Origin: Plantibacter flavus
GTDB taxonomy: Bacteria > Actinomycetota > Actinomycetes > Actinomycetales > Microbacteriaceae
Reading direction: 5' to 3'
Assembly (NCBI RefSeq): GCF_900177615.1
Contig: NZ_FXAP01000006.1
Span: 1 to 64,000, forward strand
Length of the DNA: 64,000 nt
The notes under the pieces: generated by a model
What the model was told of the DNA's origin: nothing
Seen by the model: only the letters and a program-made list of their open reading frames with translations
Databases searched by the model: none
Translations under genes and position numbers: made by a program
In this document: positions 16,875 to 25,183 of the stretch, one piece after another
How positions within the stretch are numbered: position 1 is the stretch's first letter
Layout of the letters: each line of letters begins with the position of its first letter

Positions 16875-17732
16875 ATGCGCATCGCCGTCACCGGGAGTTC
16901 GGGCAAGCTCGGTTCCGCCACCGTCGATCGACTGTGTCGGGACGGCCACGACGTGCATGGGCTCGACGTCGCGGGCGCGGCCGGGCCGGGGTTCACCCGC
17001 GTGGACCTGACCGACTACGGGCAGACGATCGACAGCCTGCTCGGTGTGACGGCGAGGTTCGCAGATGTCGACGCCGTGGTGCACCTGGCGGCGATCCCGG
17101 TGAACGGGCTCGTGCCGGATGCGGCGACGTTCCACAACAACCTGACGGTGTCGTTCAACGTGCTGCACGCGGCGCTGCGGGCGGGGATCCGGACGATCGT
17201 GACGGCGTCGAGCATCACGGCCATGGGGTTCCCGTTCGAGGAGGCGCCCGAGTTCCTGCCGATCGACGAGACCGTCAGTCGCGCGAACAACACGTATGCG
17301 CTCGGGAAGGTCGCCGAGGAGGCGATGGCCGCACAGTTGGTGCGGTGGGCCGACGGGACGTCGATCACCGCGTTGCGGTTCACGAACGTCGTGGCGCCGG
17401 GGGAGTACGGCACGTTCGCGCGGGCGTCGGAGCCCGGGTACCGGCGCGACCTCCTGTTCAGCTATGTCGACGCACGTGACGGTGCGCAGGCGGTCGCGCT
17501 GGCGCTGGCGCGAGCGGAGCCCGGCTTCGAGGTCTACGACGTGTGCGCCTCCGACAATGGGACGACCGTGCCGTCGGCTGAGCTCGCGGCGACGCACTTC
17601 CCCGGTGTCCCGCTGCGGGCGGGGCTCGGCGAGTTCGAGACGCTCATGTCCATCGACAAGGCCCGCACACGGCTCGGCTTCGAGCCCGAGTACTCCTGGC
17701 GGGACGAGTTCGAGCAGGCAGCCCAGGGCTGA
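16875..17732 (+). CDS. NAD-dependent epimerase/dehydrogenase, uronate-dehydrogenase-like SDR
   Basis: This 285-residue extended SDR has the cofactor motif TGSSGKLG (6-13), VVHLAAIP (68-75), Ser112/Ser113 (TASSIT) and the catalytic Tyr141-x3-Lys145 (TYALGK). The arrangement DVDAVVHLAAIP...NNLTVSFNVLHAA resembles uronate dehydrogenases and related sugar oxidoreductases. As last gene of the cupin/PEP-hydrolase operon it probably oxidises the sugar or sugar acid released by the glycosidase. Its start is 11 bases after the preceding stop. Confidence 0.8.
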   Translation: MRIAVTGSSGKLGSATVDRLCRDGHDVHGLDVAGAAGPGFTRVDLTDYGQTIDSLLGVTARFADVDAVVHLAAIPVNGLVPDAATFHNNLTVSFNVLHAALRAGIRTIVTASSITAMGFPFEEAPEFLPIDETVSRANNTYALGKVAEEAMAAQLVRWADGTSITALRFTNVVAPGEYGTFARASEPGYRRDLLFSYVDARDGAQAVALALARAEPGFEVYDVCASDNGTTVPSAELAATHFPGVPLRAGLGEFETLMSIDKARTRLGFEPEYSWRDEFEQAAQG

Positions 17733-17808
17733 TCGGCCGCCTCGAATTCGGTGCGAGGTAGGGTGATCGGGCGGCGGTCCGGGGGTGGACCGCAGCTTTG
17801 GGGGAAGT

Positions 17809-18384
17809 ATGACCGGGTCATCGATCGAGCCGCCGACGGAGGAAACCGCGCCGGGTGTAGTCGTGCCCTTGGCTGATGGGTTCTTCCACGAGCGGGAGTA
17901 TCCGAGGACTCCGTTCAGGCAGGCTGCTCGCCGGTTCGCAACCACGCTCGCGATGCTCGTGGCCGGTGTCGCCGCGGTGATCGCGGTGATCGGGTTCGGT
18001 ATCGGATCATTCCAGGGCACCTACCCGACTCTCGACGGGCAGGTCAAGACGTGCGGTTACGCCTCCGTCGAGTCCGAATGCCAGGTGGAGCTGCGATCGT
18101 CGGTCGAGACGGTGTTCGGTGTCGACCTGGGCGACGACGTGCGGGTCAGTGAGTTGAGGAGATCGGGCATCCTGTCCATCACCTATACCGCCAGGCTCGA
18201 GTTCGCCTCCTCCGCCGAGGTGCCGACGGCCGCGACCGCAGTGACGGCCTCCGAGGGCTTGAATGCCAAGCTCGGGCATGAAGGAGCGACCGGCGTGGGC
18301 CCGATCCGCTTCGGGAAGGGACAGGCTGCGCGTGGCGACATGGAGGACGGTACCGTCGTCGTCTACCTCAGGACGATCGTCTGA
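17809..18384 (+). CDS. Single-pass membrane protein, unknown function
   Basis: This 191-residue protein has an acidic/proline N-terminus and one hydrophobic helix at about 45-66 (TLAMLVAGVAAVIAVIGFGIG). An external domain follows with two cysteines (KTCGYASVESECQV) that could form a disulfide. ATG 17809 is preferred over GTG 17785 because GGGGGA lies directly upstream. No family is recognised. It stands alone between the sugar operon and a convergent reductase gene. Confidence 0.6.
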   Translation: MTGSSIEPPTEETAPGVVVPLADGFFHEREYPRTPFRQAARRFATTLAMLVAGVAAVIAVIGFGIGSFQGTYPTLDGQVKTCGYASVESECQVELRSSVETVFGVDLGDDVRVSELRRSGILSITYTARLEFASSAEVPTAATAVTASEGLNAKLGHEGATGVGPIRFGKGQAARGDMEDGTVVVYLRTIV

Positions 18385-18434
18385 ACGCCGCACGGCGTTC
18401 ACCACGTCATCCGGTCTCGGCGAACGCCGGTCTG

Positions 18435-19142
18435 CTAGCGGACGTCCGCCGCGAACGCCCGCACCTCGGCGACCTCGCGGATCTCGTCGGCACCGATGTT
18501 CGCCCCGAAGAGCTCGTGTCCGGGTTCGAGGACGACGCCCGCGCGCAGCGGTCCGATCTCGACGGGGTCGAACCCGAGGGCGTCCACCACGGCCGAGGCG
18601 GCTGCCCGGTCCGCGGGGGCGTCGCCGGCGATCGCGATACCCTTGCGGCCCGGCGTGCCGGCCGGACGCGGCTCCCCGTCGAGGTCGTGGTAGCCCATGT
18701 GGTTGAACGCCTTGACGACCCGGGACTCCGGCAGGAAGGCGGCGACCAGCTCGCTCGTCGACGTCTCCGGTGCACTGAGGTCCTCGCGATGTCCGTCGAC
18801 CTCCCACCAGTAGTTCATGGCGTCGATGACGAGCTTGCCGCGCAGCTCGTCGACGGGCACCGACCGGTGCTTGCCGAGGGGCAGCGCGAGGATGACGATG
18901 TCGGCCTGGGCCGCTGCGTCGGCGGAGGTCGTGGCGACGGCGCCCGGCGCGAGGACGTCGATCGTGAGGGCGATCCGGGCGGCGTCGCGGGAGCCGCTGA
19001 TGAGCACGCGGTACCCGGCGGCGACCGCGAGTCGTGCCAGGACCGTGCCGACCTTGCCGGCGCCGAGGATGCCGACGGTGATGCCCTGCGACGAGGTCGG
19101 CTCGTCGGCCGATCGGTCGGTTCCGGAAGCGGTGTCGGACAT
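18435..19142 (-). CDS. NADP/F420-dependent oxidoreductase-type reductase
   Basis: This 235-residue Rossmann protein of the NADP_oxidoreductase_F420 type has [21 protein letters not shown] as dinucleotide-binding motif, ISGSRDAAR after the second strand, [21 protein letters not shown] and [13 protein letters not shown]. Such enzymes move hydride between NADPH and a flavin or substrate. ATG 19142 is chosen for AAGGAG just upstream and because homology starts about 20 residues later. A longer upstream frame is not supported. It is divergent from the DUF3072 gene. Confidence 0.8.
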   Translation of the reverse strand: MSDTASGTDRSADEPTSSQGITVGILGAGKVGTVLARLAVAAGYRVLISGSRDAARIALTIDVLAPGAVATTSADAAAQADIVILALPLGKHRSVPVDELRGKLVIDAMNYWWEVDGHREDLSAPETSTSELVAAFLPESRVVKAFNHMGYHDLDGEPRPAGTPGRKGIAIAGDAPADRAAASAVVDALGFDPVEIGPLRAGVVLEPGHELFGANIGADEIREVAEVRAFAADVR

Positions 19143-19278
19143 GGGTCTCCTTCGTGGACGGTGCGGCCGCACGCGGTCGCCTGGGTCAACCGGGTGTCGT
19201 CCGTCGCTATTCCGACACCGATCGCGCGGGCCGCGCAACCCCTCCTGCCCGATCGCCGGCTCGACGTACCGTTGCCGC

Positions 19279-19584
19279 ATGACTGACGCAGAACAGACCG
19301 ATGCAACGACCCCCGACGCGACGACCTCCGGCGCACCCGAGACGATCGGGGCCACCGAGGAGACCCTCGGAGCCCGCGGCGACGACAGCTCGACGAGCGC
19401 GAGCAAGGACCCCGAGGACTGGGTCACCGGCGACGAGCCGATGACCGGCCCGCAGCGCAGCTACCTCGACACCCTGGCCCGTGAGGCAGGCGAGGAGCTC
19501 CCCGCCGACCTGACGAAGGCGCAGGCCTCCGAACACATCGACCGGCTGCAGAACGCCACCGGTCGCGGTCAGTCCGGATCCTGA
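19279..19584 (+). CDS. DUF3072-domain small protein
   Basis: This 101-residue acidic protein has a Thr/Ala/Asp-rich disordered half. It ends in the DUF3072 domain ([20 protein letters not shown] and [12 protein letters not shown] at about 55-95). Its function is unknown. Its stop is 14 bases before the SQR-like gene, so the two probably form an operon. Confidence 0.82.
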   Translation: MTDAEQTDATTPDATTSGAPETIGATEETLGARGDDSSTSASKDPEDWVTGDEPMTGPQRSYLDTLAREAGEELPADLTKAQASEHIDRLQNATGRGQSGS

Positions 19585-19598
19585 GCGCCGCCGCCACC

Positions 19599-20855
19599 GT
19601 GACCGATCCCAGGACGGCACAGCTCCATCACGAGGTGGTCGTCATCGGTGGCGGCAACGCCGGCCTCTCCGTCGCGGGGAGGGTCCGGCGATACGGGGTC
19701 GACGACGTCGCGGTCATCGAACCGCGCGAGCACCACCGGTACCAGCCGATGTTCTCGCACGTCGCGGGCGGGACCGCTTCCGCGTCGGTCGCCACGAGGC
19801 CGCAGCACGCCGTGACGCCGAAGGGCGTGACCTGGATCCAGGACCGGGTCCGGTCCATCGACCCGGTCGCGAAGACGGTGACGCTCGAATCCGGCACCGC
19901 CGTCGAGTACGACCAGCTCATCGTCGCTCCGGGCATCCAGCAGGACTGGGACGCCGTTCCCGGCCTCCCGCAGGCGATGGCGTCGCCCGTGGGCATCTCC
20001 AACTACACGTTCGAGTACGCGCAGAAGGCGTCGCGTGTGCTCCGGTCGGTCCGCTCCGGCACCGTCGTGTTCACGCAGCCGGCCGGCCCCGCGAGCTGCT
20101 CGGGTGCCGCGCAGAAGCCGATGTACCTCGCGTGCGACTACTGGCGGCAGACGGGCGTCCTCGACGACATCCGTGTGGTGCTCGTCGTGCCCACACCCAC
20201 GATGTTCGGCATGCCGATGATCGACGCCGAGCTCGACCGGAAGGTCGCCGAGTACGGCATCGAGGTGCGATACTCGCGCGAGCTCGTCGCGGTGGATCCG
20301 GAGCGGCGCGTGGTGACCGTCGCGCAGACCGACCCGCAGGACGGCCCGGATCGCGGGCAGGACGGCGTGACGGGCGGACTCCGTGAGGAGCTCCCCTACG
20401 ACGTCCTCCACGCCGAGCCGCCGCAGTCCGCACCCGACTGGCTCGCCGCCACGGCGCTCGCCGACCCGGGCAACCCTGGTGGGTTCGTCGAGGTCGACTC
20501 GCTGACCCTGCGGCATCCGCGCTTCCCCGACGTCTGGGCGCTCGGCGACGCCGCCGCGGTGATGAGCTCGAAGTCCGGCGGTGCCCTCCGGCAACAGACG
20601 AAGACCCTCGCGAAGAACCTCGTCGCCGTGCGGTCCGGCCGGGAGCCGGACACGGTCTACAACGGCTACTCGGTGTGCCCGTTCACGGTCTCCCGCGGGA
20701 CGGTGGTGTTCGCCGAGTTCGACGACCGCTACCGCCCGAAGCCCTCGATCCCGTTGTGGAACGGGCTCGCGAAGGAGCGTCGGTTCAGGTTCTTCGCCGA
20801 CCGCTACGTCCTGCCCTGGGTGTACTGGAACCTCATCCTGCAGGGTCGGGCGTGA
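19599..20855 (+). CDS. Sulfide:quinone-oxidoreductase-like FAD/NAD(P)-binding protein
   Basis: This 418-residue flavoprotein has the FAD-binding start VVVIGGGNAGLSVAGRVRRYG (13-33), a YQPMFSHVAGG loop typical of SQR enzymes, the second Rossmann region and DVWALGDAAAVMSSKSGGA binding the FAD ribityl chain. Cysteines near 163 (PASCSGAAQKPMY) and 362 (YSVCPF) occupy the positions of the redox pair of eukaryotic-type SQRs. The C-terminal tail is hydrophobic and aromatic (LPWVYWNLI), suited to membrane contact. The likely role is sulfide or persulfide oxidation to quinone. The start is GTG. Its 3' end overlaps the convergent beta-galactosidase gene by 23 bases. Confidence 0.83.
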   Translation: MTDPRTAQLHHEVVVIGGGNAGLSVAGRVRRYGVDDVAVIEPREHHRYQPMFSHVAGGTASASVATRPQHAVTPKGVTWIQDRVRSIDPVAKTVTLESGTAVEYDQLIVAPGIQQDWDAVPGLPQAMASPVGISNYTFEYAQKASRVLRSVRSGTVVFTQPAGPASCSGAAQKPMYLACDYWRQTGVLDDIRVVLVVPTPTMFGMPMIDAELDRKVAEYGIEVRYSRELVAVDPERRVVTVAQTDPQDGPDRGQDGVTGGLREELPYDVLHAEPPQSAPDWLAATALADPGNPGGFVEVDSLTLRHPRFPDVWALGDAAAVMSSKSGGALRQQTKTLAKNLVAVRSGREPDTVYNGYSVCPFTVSRGTVVFAEFDDRYRPKPSIPLWNGLAKERRFRFFADRYVLPWVYWNLILQGRA

Positions 20856-23800
20856 GCGTCCGCAGCCGCACGCCGAAGGTCGTCTCCGTCACCGGCACCC
20901 GGTAGCGCTCGGGTAGGGCCGGGCCGCACGACGAGCTGCCGAGGCCCTGCTGCGCGTGGTCGAGGTTGAGCCACACGCGGCCGGAGTCTCGGAGGTCCTG
21001 CGGGTGGCGGGCCTCTTCGAGCGCCTCGCTCGTCCATCGTCGGGCGGTGAAGTCGAAACCGGCGTCCTGCAGTTGCTCGGCGCGCAGGGTCGGCAGGCCG
21101 TCGCCGGTGAGTTCCACCCACCGCGTCCCGACATGGTTGCCGTTCTCCTCGGGCACCGGGTAGTCGGTCTGGAGCCCGTCGATGCTGCTCGTGAAGCGAC
21201 CGATGCGGGCCGCGGCGAGGCTGTCCGCGTACGACTCGCCGGGGCCGCGCCCGAACCAGCTCGCATCGCGATACCCGCCGGGCAGACCGAGCCGGAGGCC
21301 GAGGCGCGGCAGTGTCAGCACGTGGTCACCGATGGGGGTGTGTGTCCAGATCCCCTCCGGGACGACGGTGACCGACAGGTCCAGGGCGCCACCCACGTCG
21401 GTCCAGTCGAACGTCCAGCGCAGGCCGAGCCCGTGCGCGGCGGGGGCGCTGCGGCCGGAGACCCGCAGGCCGCCACCCTGCCCGTCGTCGATCCGCTCGA
21501 CGGCGTCGGTGCGGTGGAGGAAGCGGTCGAGTCCCGTGAGCTTCCAACTGGCGGCGGCCGTGTTCCGCGGGCCCTGACCGCGGTCGTTCTCGGTGGGTGC
21601 GCGCATGATGTCGAAGACGGGGCCGTCGAGCTCCAGGTCGCCGAGCGCGACGAGCCGACCGGTGCGGGCGTCGAAGGAGCCTGCGCCGAGGGTGATGCGG
21701 TGCCCCGGCGTGCGGTCGGCGTGTACGAGGGGTCTGCGCGGCACGGTCGGCACGGGAACGGTGACGCCGGTCGGATCCGCCGGTCGGTCGGCGGCGATCC
21801 GCGCCTGCCCGAACGCGACCTCGTGTCCCGCTGTCGCCCAGGGTTCGTCCGCGGCGAGGACGGCCCGCACGGTGAGCCAGCGTTCGACCGGTGCGCCGGA
21901 GACCGGGTCGGCATCCGTGGTCGGCACGAGCGCCTCGGTCGGCAAGTCGACGGTCGCCGCGCTCCGGGCGCCCACCGCAGGCATCTCCAGTTCACCGGAC
22001 GCGACCGCGATACCGTCGTCCTCCATGACCCATCGCAGCGCGAGGTGGTCGAGCGACCGCACGTCGTACTTGTTCCGGATCGTCAGCGTGCCCCCGGCTT
22101 GTCGTCCACAACTCCTGCAGACCTCACCGATCGCCGTGTCCGCCTCCCGCGAGTCGGGGCCCGTCCTCCGGCTCGCGCCGCACAAGCAGGGGTTGTGGAC
22201 GTCGAGGAGGAGCTCGACCGGACTGATCGCAGCGTGCAGCTCGGCGAGGCCGGGGGAGGGCGTGCGATCGGCGAAGACGAGTCCGTCGAGGCAGTAGCGT
22301 CCGCCGTTCGGACGGAAGGCGACGTCGCCGCCGTGCATGACGAACTCGTTCCCGGCGGCGTCGGTGCTGCGGAAGCCGTGGTCGATCCACTCCCAGACGA
22401 AGCCGCCGCAGAATCGGTCGGAGGATTCCAGGATCCGCTGGTAGTCGACGAGCGACCCCGGGCCGTTGCCCATCGCGTGCGCGTACTCGCAGAGCAGGAA
22501 CGGGAGTCGCCGCCGACGCACGTCGTCCGGCGAACCAGCCACCACGCCCGCGGGTGTCGGTTCCTCGCGACGGCCGATGGCCTCGAGCAGCTCCTGGTCG
22601 GGGTACATGAGGCTCGAGAAGTCCGAGTTCCGATACGACGGATCGCGCTCGTACATGATCGGCCGGGACGGGTCGCGCTCGCGGATCCACCGCTCCAGCA
22701 CGTCGAAGTTCTCGCCGACCCAGCTCTCGTTCGCCATCGACCAGACGACGATCGACGGGTGGTTCTTGTCGCGCTCGACCATCCGCTGGACACGGTCGAG
22801 CATCGCGTCGCGCCAGACCGGCTCCGTCGGCGGATTGCCGGCCCAGTCGGTGTAGATGAAGCCGTGGGTCTCGAGGTCGCATTCCTCGACCACCCACAGC
22901 CCCAGCTCGTCGCAGAGGCGGAGGAAGTCGGGGTGGGGCGGGTAGTGGCTCGTGCGCACGGCGTTGAGGTTGTGCTGCTTCATGAGCAGGATGTCCTGCC
23001 GCATGGTCTCCGTGTCGAGCGAACGGCCGCGGTCCTGGTCGTGCTCGTGCCGGTTGACGCCGCGGAACAGCACCGGGACGCCGTTCACGAGGAAGCGGCC
23101 GTCCTCGATGGAGACGGTACGGAACCCGACGCGCAGCTCGACGGTCTCGCCGGCCACGGGCGTCTCGTCGGTCGGTCGCGGCCTGAGGTGCGCCGTGTAG
23201 AGGCGCGGCACCTCGGCGCTCCAGGGCTCCACCGGCAGAGCGGTCGCGGTGCCGGTGGGGAGGTCGCGAATGCCGAGCTCGGGGACGTCGACGAGGCCGG
23301 GTACGTCGGTGTCGACGCGCAGGACGCCGATGCCGTCGCGGTGGTCGAAGCCCGCACGGACCTGGACGTCGTCGATCGCGCCCGCCGGGCGTTCCAGGAG
23401 GTCGACGTCGCGGAAGATCCCCGGCAGCCACCACATGTCCTGGTCCTCGAGGTAGGTGCCGCTCGACCACCGGTGGACCCGCACGGCGAGGACGTTCTCA
23501 CCGGCGACGAGGTGCTCGCCGACGTCGTACTCCACCGGGAGACGGCTGCCCTTGCTGTGGCCGAGGAGGACGCCGTTCAACCACACGGTCCCGCAGGAGT
23601 CGACGCCCTGGAAGCGCAGCACCGTGTCCGTGCGACGCCAGCCGACCGGCAGGACGAAGGTACGGCGGTAGTCGCCCGTCGGGTTCTCCTCAGGCACGCG
23701 AGGCGGGTCGATCGGGATCGGGAACGCGGTGTTGGTGTACAGCGGCTGCCCGTGGCCCTCGAGGACCCAGTGGGCAGGCACCCGGATGCGGTCCCAGGAG

Positions 23801-23991
23801 GAGTCGTCGAGCGTCGGATCGCCGAAGGTGTCGCCAGTCCCGTCGGCCGTCGGCGAGAGGGTGAACGCCCAGTCGCCGTTGAGGGACAGTCGACGTGCGT
23901 CGCTCAATTCGTCGGCACGGGGTCGCCGCCGCCCGGTCCCCGGGATCGGGTCTTCGACCCACGACGCCGCGAGCCCTGCTGAGTCGTTCAT
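20833..23991 (-). CDS. LacZ-type beta-galactosidase, glycoside hydrolase family 2
   Basis: This 1052-residue cytoplasmic retaining glycosidase is organised like E. coli LacZ. A sugar-binding domain comes first, then the immunoglobulin-like domain and the TIM barrel with acid/base Glu422 (SMANESW) and nucleophile Glu502 (CEYAHAMGNGPGSL). A DUF4981-type domain and a C-terminal small-chain domain (WFGRGPGESYADS) follow. Residues about 597-633 form an extra segment with four cysteines (602, 604, 625, 628) not expected in the family. The DNA of that segment is a palindromic repeat (22104-22200). The protein has no signal peptide and overlaps the convergent SQR-like gene by 23 bases. Confidence 0.92.
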   Translation of the reverse strand: MNDSAGLAASWVEDPIPGTGRRRPRADELSDARRLSLNGDWAFTLSPTADGTGDTFGDPTLDDSSWDRIRVPAHWVLEGHGQPLYTNTAFPIPIDPPRVPEENPTGDYRRTFVLPVGWRRTDTVLRFQGVDSCGTVWLNGVLLGHSKGSRLPVEYDVGEHLVAGENVLAVRVHRWSSGTYLEDQDMWWLPGIFRDVDLLERPAGAIDDVQVRAGFDHRDGIGVLRVDTDVPGLVDVPELGIRDLPTGTATALPVEPWSAEVPRLYTAHLRPRPTDETPVAGETVELRVGFRTVSIEDGRFLVNGVPVLFRGVNRHEHDQDRGRSLDTETMRQDILLMKQHNLNAVRTSHYPPHPDFLRLCDELGLWVVEECDLETHGFIYTDWAGNPPTEPVWRDAMLDRVQRMVERDKNHPSIVVWSMANESWVGENFDVLERWIRERDPSRPIMYERDPSYRNSDFSSLMYPDQELLEAIGRREEPTPAGVVAGSPDDVRRRRLPFLLCEYAHAMGNGPGSLVDYQRILESSDRFCGGFVWEWIDHGFRSTDAAGNEFVMHGGDVAFRPNGGRYCLDGLVFADRTPSPGLAELHAAISPVELLLDVHNPCLCGASRRTGPDSREADTAIGEVCRSCGRQAGGTLTIRNKYDVRSLDHLALRWVMEDDGIAVASGELEMPAVGARSAATVDLPTEALVPTTDADPVSGAPVERWLTVRAVLAADEPWATAGHEVAFGQARIAADRPADPTGVTVPVPTVPRRPLVHADRTPGHRITLGAGSFDARTGRLVALGDLELDGPVFDIMRAPTENDRGQGPRNTAAASWKLTGLDRFLHRTDAVERIDDGQGGGLRVSGRSAPAAHGLGLRWTFDWTDVGGALDLSVTVVPEGIWTHTPIGDHVLTLPRLGLRLGLPGGYRDASWFGRGPGESYADSLAAARIGRFTSSIDGLQTDYPVPEENGNHVGTRWVELTGDGLPTLRAEQLQDAGFDFTARRWTSEALEEARHPQDLRDSGRVWLNLDHAQQGLGSSSCGPALPERYRVPVTETTFGVRLRTLTPDPAG
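22104..22200. repeat. Palindromic element inside the beta-galactosidase gene
   Basis: GTCCACAACTCCTGC (22104-22118) and GCAGGGGTTGTGGAC (22186-22200) pair in 14 of 15 positions across a 67-base GC-rich interior. The arm sequence CACAACTCCTGCA recurs in the intergenic palindrome at 41293-41388. The element is read in frame and encodes about 33-37 extra residues. Confidence 0.65.
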
Positions 23992-24045
23992 CGTCGTGCA
24001 ACCTTCATCGTCGTGTGGTGTTCACCCGGTCGGGTTCCCGAATTC

Positions 24046-24128
24046 CCCTAACTCAGGAGCCGCTCGGCGCGTCGCGGGTGACAGGCCGTGCCGCGGACCC
24101 GACACGCCGGGGTGGTCCTGAGTTAGGG
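24046..24128. repeat. Intergenic palindrome, CCCTAACTCAGGA family
   Basis: Perfect 13-base arms CCCTAACTCAGGA (24046-24058) and TCCTGAGTTAGGG (24116-24128) enclose 57 GC-rich bases. It lies between the aldo/keto reductase end (24145) and the beta-galactosidase start (23991), both on the minus strand. It may end the importer operon transcript. Confidence 0.6.
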
Positions 24129-24144
24129 AGAGCGGTATCACCGA

Positions 24145-25176
24145 TCAGTCGGTGATGGTGCTCGGCGGCGTGCCGAGGGCCTCGAGGTCCGACCAGAAGT
24201 CGTCGGGGATGAGGGTCGTGCGCAGTGCCTCGACCTGTTCCAGCCGCTCCGGGCGGTTCATCCCGACGACCGTCGAGTCCACGAGTTCCGATCGTGTCGA
24301 GAACGCGAGCGCGGCCGCTGCGAGCGGGATGCCGTGGCGGGTGGCGAGTTCGTCGGCGCGGTCGACCCAGGCGAGCAGCTCGGGCGAACCGGCCTGGTAC
24401 GCGTACGTGGCCGGCTTGCCGTCGCGGCCACGACGCCCGGCGAGGAGCCCGCCCCCGAACGGCGCCGCGTTGAAGACGCCCATCCCTCGCGACCGCGCCT
24501 CCTCCAGCAAGCCGGTCGCCGACCGGTCGACGAGCGTGAACCGGTTGTGCGTGAGGAGCACGTCGAACACGCCGGTCCGTACGTAGGGCAGCATCACGCT
24601 GATCGCACCCGCGGCGATCCCGATCGCATCGACCAGGCCCTGCTCCTTGAGCGCCAGCATGCCCTCGATCGCACCGCCCGGCGCCGACGCGTCCTCGAAC
24701 GACACCGAGTACGGATCGTGCAGGTGGAACACCGGGATGCGCTCGACGCCGAGCCGCTCGAGACTCTCCTCGAAGGACCGCAGCACCCGGTCGCGGTCGA
24801 ACACCGCCGTCGACGGATCCTGGTCGGCCTTCGTCACCACCCCGCGCCCCTCGGGCAGACCACCCTGGCGGATGGCGTCGCCGATGGCCGTCTCGCTGCG
24901 CCCGTCCGAGTAGGCGTTCGAGGTGTCGACGAGCAGGTTCGGCCCACGGAGGGCGGCCGTCGCGAACGCCGTGGAGCCTGCAGCCGGGGAGCCGTCGGCG
25001 CTCGCCGGGGTGCCGAGGCCGGAGGTGCCGACCGTGACCGGGCTCGCGAGGAGTCCGGTCGAGCCGAGCGGGCGGCGGTCGTCTGGTGTCGCCACCGCTG
25101 GAGTCGTCTGGTCGGTGGAAGGTGTGTGGGTCAGGTCGTCATTGATCATGTCGTCCATCCTGCAGTCGTCGGGCAC
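24145..25176 (-). CDS. Aldo/keto reductase family oxidoreductase
   Basis: This 343-residue TIM-barrel NAD(P)H reductase is probably active on a sugar or sugar-lactone substrate. Recognisable parts are DRRPLGSTGL at the barrel start, LLVDTSNAYSDGRSE (Asp and Tyr of the catalytic set), VVTKADQD (Lys), VFHLHDPY (His) and the C-terminal VVGMNRPERLEQ. L-fucose and galactose dehydrogenase-type enzymes have this layout. It starts seven bases after the permease stop, with AAGGGG overlapping that stop as ribosome-binding site for GTG 25176. ATG 25149 is an alternative. It is the last gene of the importer operon. Confidence 0.8.
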   Translation of the reverse strand: MPDDCRMDDMINDDLTHTPSTDQTTPAVATPDDRRPLGSTGLLASPVTVGTSGLGTPASADGSPAAGSTAFATAALRGPNLLVDTSNAYSDGRSETAIGDAIRQGGLPEGRGVVTKADQDPSTAVFDRDRVLRSFEESLERLGVERIPVFHLHDPYSVSFEDASAPGGAIEGMLALKEQGLVDAIGIAAGAISVMLPYVRTGVFDVLLTHNRFTLVDRSATGLLEEARSRGMGVFNAAPFGGGLLAGRRGRDGKPATYAYQAGSPELLAWVDRADELATRHGIPLAAAALAFSTRSELVDSTVVGMNRPERLEQVEALRTTLIPDDFWSDLEALGTPPSTITD

Positions 25177-25183
25177 TTGGGCG

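Noticed and set aside
20956-23982. Long open frame (about 1000 codons) on the plus strand opposite the beta-galactosidase
   Set aside because: It mirrors the real gene's codon pattern, is rich in Arg, Val, Asp and Glu without domains, and the minus strand has complete GH2 motifs. Such shadow frames are normal at this GC content.
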